Part shown: in pieces, positions 36,800 to 40,986 of the stretch
How the letters are laid out: each line of letters starts with the position of its first letter
How positions within the stretch are numbered: position 1 is the first letter of the stretch
DNA from: an uncultured Porticoccus sp.
Lineage (GTDB): Bacteria > Pseudomonadota > Gammaproteobacteria > Pseudomonadales > Porticoccaceae
Length of the DNA stretch: 40,986 nucleotides
Direction: 5' to 3'
Assembly (NCBI GenBank): GCA_905181945.1
Contig: CAJIZZ010000002.1
Location: 1-40,986, forward strand
Translations under genes and position numbers: made by a program
The notes under the pieces: generated by a model
Told to the model about the DNA's origin: nothing
Database searches by the model: none
Seen by the model: the letters and a program-made list of their open reading frames with translations, nothing else

Positions 36800-37726
36800 C
36801 TACTCTAAACATGTTAGAACTGTTGCAGAAAAATCGTTGAAAAATTCTATATAGCTACCTTGCCCTAAAGAAACGTTACGACCCATTGCGTCTAATCCTC
36901 TAGAGTTTAATTCGAATTTTTCAGCCAACTGATCTGCAATTTTATTATTTCTCTGAGGGTAGGTAAAAATACAAGCAGCATTAACACTTAATGTCTCGAG
37001 TCTGGCTCTGTGTCGCGCAGTAATCGAGACGCCCTCCATTAAATCGATTATTCCTAGCTGGCGAAGCCCGTAATGCTCTATAAAATGCCCATATCCGTCA
37101 TGTTCAACTATAAAACCTCTTTCTTTAACTTGTCTAAATTTTTCTTTTAGCTCTCCATCCATAGTCTTAAGCAATACAGAGAATATCTCGACATTTTTTT
37201 TGAAAACAGCCTTATATTCAGGATATCGATGGCTCAAAATGCGCTTAAGCTCGTTTACTACCTGTAGGCTATTTTCTGGATTTAACCATAAATGAGGATC
37301 CAAATTATATAGGTTGCTATCTTGTCCATCTATCACTAAAGAATGATGGTTTTTATAGTTATGTGTATCTTCTTGGTGCCCTAAAATGTTCGTTTCAGGC
37401 CACTGGATGTTTTTGAATGTCGTTAGCTGAATGACGTTGGCTGATGGATAGTTTTCAATTGCCTTAGACAGATGGCTTTCAAGTCCTGGGCCGACCCAAA
37501 CAAAGAAATCTGCACTTCTAATTGCTCTGATATCTGAAAACTTAAGCTTATAGTCGTGGGGGGAGACATTGCCTGAGAGCAGCACTTCTACAGGAATCTC
37601 ATCGCCTACAACTGCTTTTATTAGCATGGCGACAGGTTTGATTGAAGTCATTATGGTGGGGCCTGCTGAAGCCGCCAAAGGAATATATATCAGGGTAAAT
37701 AGAATAGTGCTAAAAAATTTAATCAT
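36800..37726 (-). CDS. znuA: Zinc ABC transporter substrate-binding protein ZnuA
   Basis: Periplasmic high-affinity zinc binder. In the 308-aa protein, a signal peptide (about 1-20) precedes TSIKPVAMLIKAVVGDE, GNVSPHDYKLKFSDIRAIRSADFFVWVGPGLE (first metal His), a short His-containing loop (HQEDTHNYKNHH, about residues 117-128), NLDPHLWLNPENS and VEHDGYGHFIEHYGL. The acidic-His loop is shorter than in enterobacteria. Transcribed away from zur across a 122-bp gap with two Zur-box-like sites, so repression by zinc-bound Zur is expected. Confidence 0.95.
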   Translation of the reverse strand: MIKFFSTILFTLIYIPLAASAGPTIMTSIKPVAMLIKAVVGDEIPVEVLLSGNVSPHDYKLKFSDIRAIRSADFFVWVGPGLESHLSKAIENYPSANVIQLTTFKNIQWPETNILGHQEDTHNYKNHHSLVIDGQDSNLYNLDPHLWLNPENSLQVVNELKRILSHRYPEYKAVFKKNVEIFSVLLKTMDGELKEKFRQVKERGFIVEHDGYGHFIEHYGLRQLGIIDLMEGVSITARHRARLETLSVNAACIFTYPQRNNKIADQLAEKFELNSRGLDAMGRNVSLGQGSYIEFFNDFSATVLTCLE

Positions 37727-37752
37727 CTTATTTTTTTACCAAAAAATTAATT

Positions 37753-37767
37753 TGTTATAATATACTA
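37753..37767. promoter_or_regulatory. Zur box 1 (znuA side)
   Basis: TGTTATAATATACTA matches the gammaproteobacterial Zur core TGTTATAATATAACA at 13 of 15 positions. It lies 27 bp before the znuA start codon, where repression of znuA is expected. Confidence 0.75.
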
Positions 37768-37802
37768 TTATTTTTTATAAACTGAAACTAATCTTATAAA
37801 AA

Positions 37803-37817
37803 TGATATAAGATAACA
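37803..37817. promoter_or_regulatory. Zur box 2 (zur-znuCB side)
   Basis: TGATATAAGATAACA matches the same Zur core at 13 of 15 positions, 32 bp before the zur GTG start. It suggests that the zur-znuC-znuB operon is itself under Zur control. Confidence 0.65.
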
Positions 37818-37848
37818 TCTTCTTTATATAATATTTAGGAATTCAAGC

Positions 37849-38349
37849 GTGCTAACATATTCTCGTCTTGCCTATCAACATCATGATCATCAGCGGTGTG
37901 TTGAAACTGCGTTAGAAAAGGCCAGAGTGTTATGCGAGGAGAGCCATATCAAGCTGACTCCTATTCGAGAAGCTGTACTTAAAACCATCTGGACCAGCCA
38001 CCAACCATTGGGGGCTTATGATGTTGTAGACAACTTAGCTTTGAGTGTTCATACGGGTAAGCGCATCAAGGCTCCCACAGTATATCGCGCTATTGAATTT
38101 CTTCTTAATCTGGGACTTATTCATCGAATTGCTTCACTAAATGCTTATATTGGTCGCTCATTTCCTGAAAAAGATCATAATGATTTTTTTCTTATCTGTC
38201 GGATATGCCGTGCCACTGCGGAATGCAGCACTGAACAGATAGGTGATATTGTTTTACATGCAGCGGAGCGGGTTGGCTTTCAGGTAGAGCTATCAATAAT
38301 TGAAGTAACTGGGCTTTGTCCAAGGTGTCAGCAGGAGAAAAAATCATGA
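37849..38349 (+). CDS. zur: Zinc uptake regulator Zur (Fur family)
   Basis: Zinc-sensing repressor. The 166-aa protein has a Fur-type winged helix (IKLTPIREAVLKTIW, PLGAYDVVDNL, KAPTVYRAIEFLLNLGLIHRI, the recognition helix) and a C-terminal dimerisation domain with the metal-binding pairs CRICRATAEC and CPRC. Starts at GTG 37849, behind AGGA. It is followed by znuC with a 4-bp overlap; this zur-znuC-znuB order with divergent znuA matches Pseudomonas. Confidence 0.94.
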   Translation: MLTYSRLAYQHHDHQRCVETALEKARVLCEESHIKLTPIREAVLKTIWTSHQPLGAYDVVDNLALSVHTGKRIKAPTVYRAIEFLLNLGLIHRIASLNAYIGRSFPEKDHNDFFLICRICRATAECSTEQIGDIVLHAAERVGFQVELSIIEVTGLCPRCQQEKKS

Positions 38350-39119
38350 TTCCTCCCCTCATCAAGCTGAATAGCATTAGCAAATATTTTAACGGCAACA
38401 AGGTTTTATCTTCAGTAGATCTAACTATCAACCAAGGACAAATTATTACTTTAATTGGCCCAAACGGGGCCGGCAAAACAACTCTGGTCAAGATTGTACT
38501 AGGTCTCATACATGCTGACGAGGGCGTAATTTCTCGTTCGCCTGACCTGCGCATAGGATATATGCCGCAAAAGCTCCATATTGATCCCACCATGCCAATC
38601 ACTCTTGAGAGATTCTTAAATCTAACCGAAAAAAACAAGAAACTATGCGCTGATGTTTTAGATGAAGTGGGGGTCATTCAGCTCTTAAGCTGCCCCTTGT
38701 CATCCTTATCGGGCGGGGAGATGCAAAGAGCCCTCTTGGCACGGGCCATTCTTCACAAGCCAAATTTTTTAGTGCTCGATGAGCCTGTCCAGGGTGTTGA
38801 TGTAGTGGGGCAAGAGGCTCTATACAAGCTCATTAGCGAACTACATGGCAGGCTGAATTGCGCGGTACTTATGGTTTCTCATGATCTCCATCTGGTGATG
38901 TCCTCAACCAATGAAGTGATCTGCTTAAATCAACATGTCTGTTGCCATGGCCACCCTGATCAGGTTAGCAGAAATCCAGCATTTATTGAGATTTTTGGAA
39001 CCAAAACGACCGCATACACAACATACACTCATCACCATGATCACCAGCATAGCCTACACGGGGAAGTAAAAAAATCCAAGGTGTCAGAAAAATATGTGCC
39101 TGGGCGCAGCCATGATTGA
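38346..39119 (+). CDS. znuC: Zinc ABC transporter ATP-binding protein ZnuC
   Basis: ATPase of the zinc importer. The 257-aa protein has Walker A GPNGAGKTTLVK (about 38-49), the Q-loop GYMPQKL, signature LSGGEMQRALLARA, Walker B FLVLDEPVQGVD and the switch His in VSHDLH. The C-terminal tail is His-rich (THHHDHQHSLHGE), as in other ZnuC proteins, possibly a zinc sensor. The ATG at 38346 overlaps the zur stop (ATGA); a longer frame from 38316 lies within zur and is unlikely. Confidence 0.96.
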   Translation: MIPPLIKLNSISKYFNGNKVLSSVDLTINQGQIITLIGPNGAGKTTLVKIVLGLIHADEGVISRSPDLRIGYMPQKLHIDPTMPITLERFLNLTEKNKKLCADVLDEVGVIQLLSCPLSSLSGGEMQRALLARAILHKPNFLVLDEPVQGVDVVGQEALYKLISELHGRLNCAVLMVSHDLHLVMSSTNEVICLNQHVCCHGHPDQVSRNPAFIEIFGTKTTAYTTYTHHHDHQHSLHGEVKKSKVSEKYVPGRSHD

Positions 39120-39894
39120 TGTTCTTCTTTATGCGTTTCTAGCCGGAATAGGGGTTGCTATTATTACTGGGCCGCTTGGAGCATTTATTGTCTGGCGACG
39201 CATGGCTTATTTTGGTGATACATTGGCCCATTCTTCATTACTAGGGGTCGCACTTGGTCTGCTGCTTGCGGTCAATCCTACTATATCTGTAATTGTCACC
39301 TGCCTAATATTTGCATTAGTACTGGTCGTCTTGCAGCAACAAAAAAATCTTGCTTCTGACACCTTGCTAGGAATTCTTTCTCATACCTCTTTAGCTGTTG
39401 GGTTAATCGCAATAGCACTAATGCCAGATATCAGAGTTGATCTTTTAAGCCTACTGTTTGGAGACTTATTAACAGTTAATGCAAGTGACGTGATTACCAT
39501 ATATGTGGTCAGCGCTATTGCAATGTTTTTACTGGTCAAGCTGTGGAATCCGTTATTGGCTATCACTATTGATGAAGAGCTAGCGCAAGTTGAAGGAATA
39601 CGCTTCAAGACAGTACGAATAGCCTTCATGCTTATCATTGCTTTAGAGATTGCAGTCGCCATGAAGGTAGTAGGAGTGCTGTTAATTACTGCCTTGCTCA
39701 TTATACCTGCAGCTACAGCAAGAATTTTTTCTAAGACACCCGAACAAATGGCTTTTTTGGCCAGCCTAGTGGGTTGCTTAGCAGTGATTTTAGGCTTAGC
39801 CAGCTCATGGTACATAGACACGCCTGCAGGGCCATCTATAGTCCTTAGCGCAGGCCTTCTATTTTTAATCTCTCTCTTTAAGAAAAACAAATAG
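39112..39894 (+). CDS. znuB: Zinc ABC transporter permease ZnuB
   Basis: Membrane subunit of the zinc importer. The 260-aa protein has about eight hydrophobic helices and the ABC-3 family motifs GPLGAFIVWRRMAYFGDTLAHSSLLGVALG and MKVVGVLLITALLIIPAATAR. The ATG at 39112 gives IDVLLYAFLAGIGVAIITGP and overlaps znuC by 8 bp. Converges with the SCO gene (11 bp between stops). Confidence 0.96.
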   Translation: MIDVLLYAFLAGIGVAIITGPLGAFIVWRRMAYFGDTLAHSSLLGVALGLLLAVNPTISVIVTCLIFALVLVVLQQQKNLASDTLLGILSHTSLAVGLIAIALMPDIRVDLLSLLFGDLLTVNASDVITIYVVSAIAMFLLVKLWNPLLAITIDEELAQVEGIRFKTVRIAFMLIIALEIAVAMKVVGVLLITALLIIPAATARIFSKTPEQMAFLASLVGCLAVILGLASSWYIDTPAGPSIVLSAGLLFLISLFKKNK

Positions 39895-39905
39895 GCCTTT
39901 CGCTA

Positions 39906-40556
39906 CTAGTCCAGCGTTGCCATTATCGACTTCAAGGAAACTTGCATTTTATCTACATTAAATGGTGGTCTGAAAAATCCATGGTAATCGCCGTAGGGAT
40001 TGATGATCACAAAATTACCGCTATGGTCGATCGTATAGTCGTCTTCCTTCAAAGAAACTCTAGAGTAAGGAATGTTTAGCTGCACGCCCAGACTCATCAA
40101 TACGTGCTTGTTCCCTGTTACTCCTATAAATTCTTTATTGAAATAGGGCACATATTGAAAAAGTTTTTCTGTAGTATCTCTTTCTGGATCTAAAGAAATC
40201 ATAACGACTTGCAATTTGCCTTTATCTTCAAATGACAAGGATTCATAAAGTTTTGCTGCAGTAGCCATTGTGGTGGGGCAAATGTCCGGACAATGAGTGA
40301 AGCCAAAAAAAAGCAAGCTCCACTTGCCCTTCAACTGAGCTGAGGTAAATAACTCTCCATGATGGTCCGTTAATTCAAACTCACTAAATTTCCGCGGAGT
40401 ATCAAGCAACACTGCCCCATAACTCATTAACTCTTGCGGGCTTAAAATACGCGGCTGATTGATTTTATTAAGGAATCCAAGCATCACTAATGCAATAAAT
40501 ACGGATATCCCCAACAAAGTAAATCGAATACCGCGGCTATTTTTTTGCCCAACCAT
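39906..40556 (-). CDS. SCO1/SenC family copper chaperone for cytochrome oxidase
   Basis: Membrane-anchored thioredoxin-fold protein delivering copper to the CuA site of cytochrome c oxidase. From ATG 40556 the 216-aa protein has one N-terminal membrane helix (about 11-29), then the copper ligands in FTHCPDICP (C89, C93) and H178 in TIDHSGNFVI. A GTG 33 bases upstream would extend it by 11 residues; the ATG fits better with the hydrophobic anchor position and an AAGGA about 10 bases upstream. It follows cyoE on the same strand. Confidence 0.93.
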   Translation of the reverse strand: MVGQKNSRGIRFTLLGISVFIALVMLGFLNKINQPRILSPQELMSYGAVLLDTPRKFSEFELTDHHGELFTSAQLKGKWSLLFFGFTHCPDICPTTMATAAKLYESLSFEDKGKLQVVMISLDPERDTTEKLFQYVPYFNKEFIGVTGNKHVLMSLGVQLNIPYSRVSLKEDDYTIDHSGNFVIINPYGDYHGFFRPPFNVDKMQVSLKSIMATLD

Positions 40557-40633
40557 AACAATTGCATCCTTATCTTTATAGCTCAACACTAAGACTTAAA
40601 AATACAAGCCTCTTCTCGAAATCAAAGTAAATT

Positions 40634-40986
40634 TTAAATAAAATAATGATCTATCAGCATAATAATAAATAGCGCCATTAGATAAACTATAGAGTATCTG
40701 AACGTATCCATACCTGCGTCAGGTTTTTTACCAATCATCATTGTGATCGCCCAATACAAAAATCCAGCACCCAAAGCTAGCGCCCCTAAAAGATAAAGCC
40801 AGCCACTCATCCCTGTTGCGAAAGGGAGCAAGGTAACAAGGAGCATGATAACGGTGTACAGCAAGATACTTTGTTTTGTATATTTTTCGCCATGGGTTAC
40901 CGGCAACATAGGAATCTCTGCCTTAGCATATTCGTCTTTACGATGCACAGCAAGGGCCCAAAAATGCGGTGGAGTCCAAGCAAAAA
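40634..40986 (-). CDS. cyoE: Protoheme IX farnesyltransferase, 5'-truncated by the window edge
   Basis: Makes heme O from heme B for terminal oxidases. Only the C-terminal 117 residues are in the window; the frame stays open through the right edge, reading FAWTPPHFWALAVHRKDEYAKAEIPMLPVTHG, the conserved UbiA-type second polyprenyl-phosphate motif region of CyoE/CtaB, followed by three or four membrane helices ending in MLIDHYFI. A GTG at 40948 is internal, not the start. The SCO gene follows by 77 bp; both act in cytochrome oxidase assembly. Could equally be named ctaB. Confidence 0.93.
   Translation of the reverse strand, partial: FAWTPPHFWALAVHRKDEYAKAEIPMLPVTHGEKYTKQSILLYTVIMLLVTLLPFATGMSGWLYLLGALALGAGFLYWAITMMIGKKPDAGMDTFRYSIVYLMALFIIMLIDHYFI

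Noticed and set aside
38192-38677. 161-codon minus-strand open frame
   Set aside because: Antisense to zur and znuC, both firmly identified.

Overview
The window looks like chromosomal DNA from an AT-rich gammaproteobacterium, by eye around 40% GC. Gene families (RpoH, SlmA, MetX/MetW, cytochrome c4, GshA of the enterobacterial type, Zur/ZnuABC) and gene order both point there. Several blocks follow the order I recall from Pseudomonas: trmB...rpoH-ftsX-ftsE-ftsY-rsmD-coaD-mutM, metX-metW-DUF4426-rdgB-hemW, ppx/trxA-rho, and dsbA-cytochrome c4-engB-polA-znuA-zur-znuCB. I infer a Pseudomonadales/Cellvibrionales-like, probably aquatic, lineage; the genus cannot be fixed from the sequence alone. 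Nearly all of the window is vertically inherited core genome. I see no phage, transposon, CRISPR array, tRNA or rRNA.

Layout. 1-3671 (minus): the end of an acetone carboxylase operon (acxA beta subunit, then acxB alpha subunit running off the left edge), behind a 500-bp leader with a perfect inverted repeat. 4175-8024: gshA, a convergent secreted hypothetical protein, and a tight dsbB-lrgA-lrgB operon ending in a bidirectional terminator. 8045-15120 (minus): an FKBP lipoprotein, a TIGR02444 protein, elbB, trmB, a DUF423 membrane protein, rpoH with an unusual duplicated start region, and ftsY-ftsE-ftsX. 15181-17694: rsmD and coaD (plus), then mutM, rpmG and rpmB (minus). 17992-25968 (plus): coaBC, argB, slmA, metX-metW-DUF4426-rdgB, purU, hemW. 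25984-26706: a decayed 3' half of an exopolyphosphatase gene (ppx), previously just non-coding DNA between hemW and trxA. 26911-28698: trxA and rho. 28731-33140 (minus): pdxH, serA-serC (serC of the less common TIGR01365 type), and a cytochrome c4-dsbA operon. 33266-36768: engB and polA converge on a gap holding a candidate Spot 42/ErsA-like small RNA. 36800-39894: a complete zinc uptake regulon, znuA divergent from zur-znuC-znuB, with two near-consensus Zur boxes between. 39906-40986 (minus): a SCO1/SenC copper protein and the 3' end of cyoE/ctaB, both for cytochrome oxidase assembly.

Themes. Thiol-redox genes recur (gshA, dsbB, dsbA, trxA), as do cell division genes (ftsYEX, slmA), tetrahydrofolate/serine/methionine metabolism (purU, serA, serC, metXW) and respiratory-chain assembly (cytochrome c4, SCO, CyoE, HemW). 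I did not find a convincing new multi-gene system. The most interesting items are small: the polA-engB sRNA candidate, the ppx pseudogene, the duplicated rpoH translation start, and the inverted repeat before the acetone carboxylase operon.
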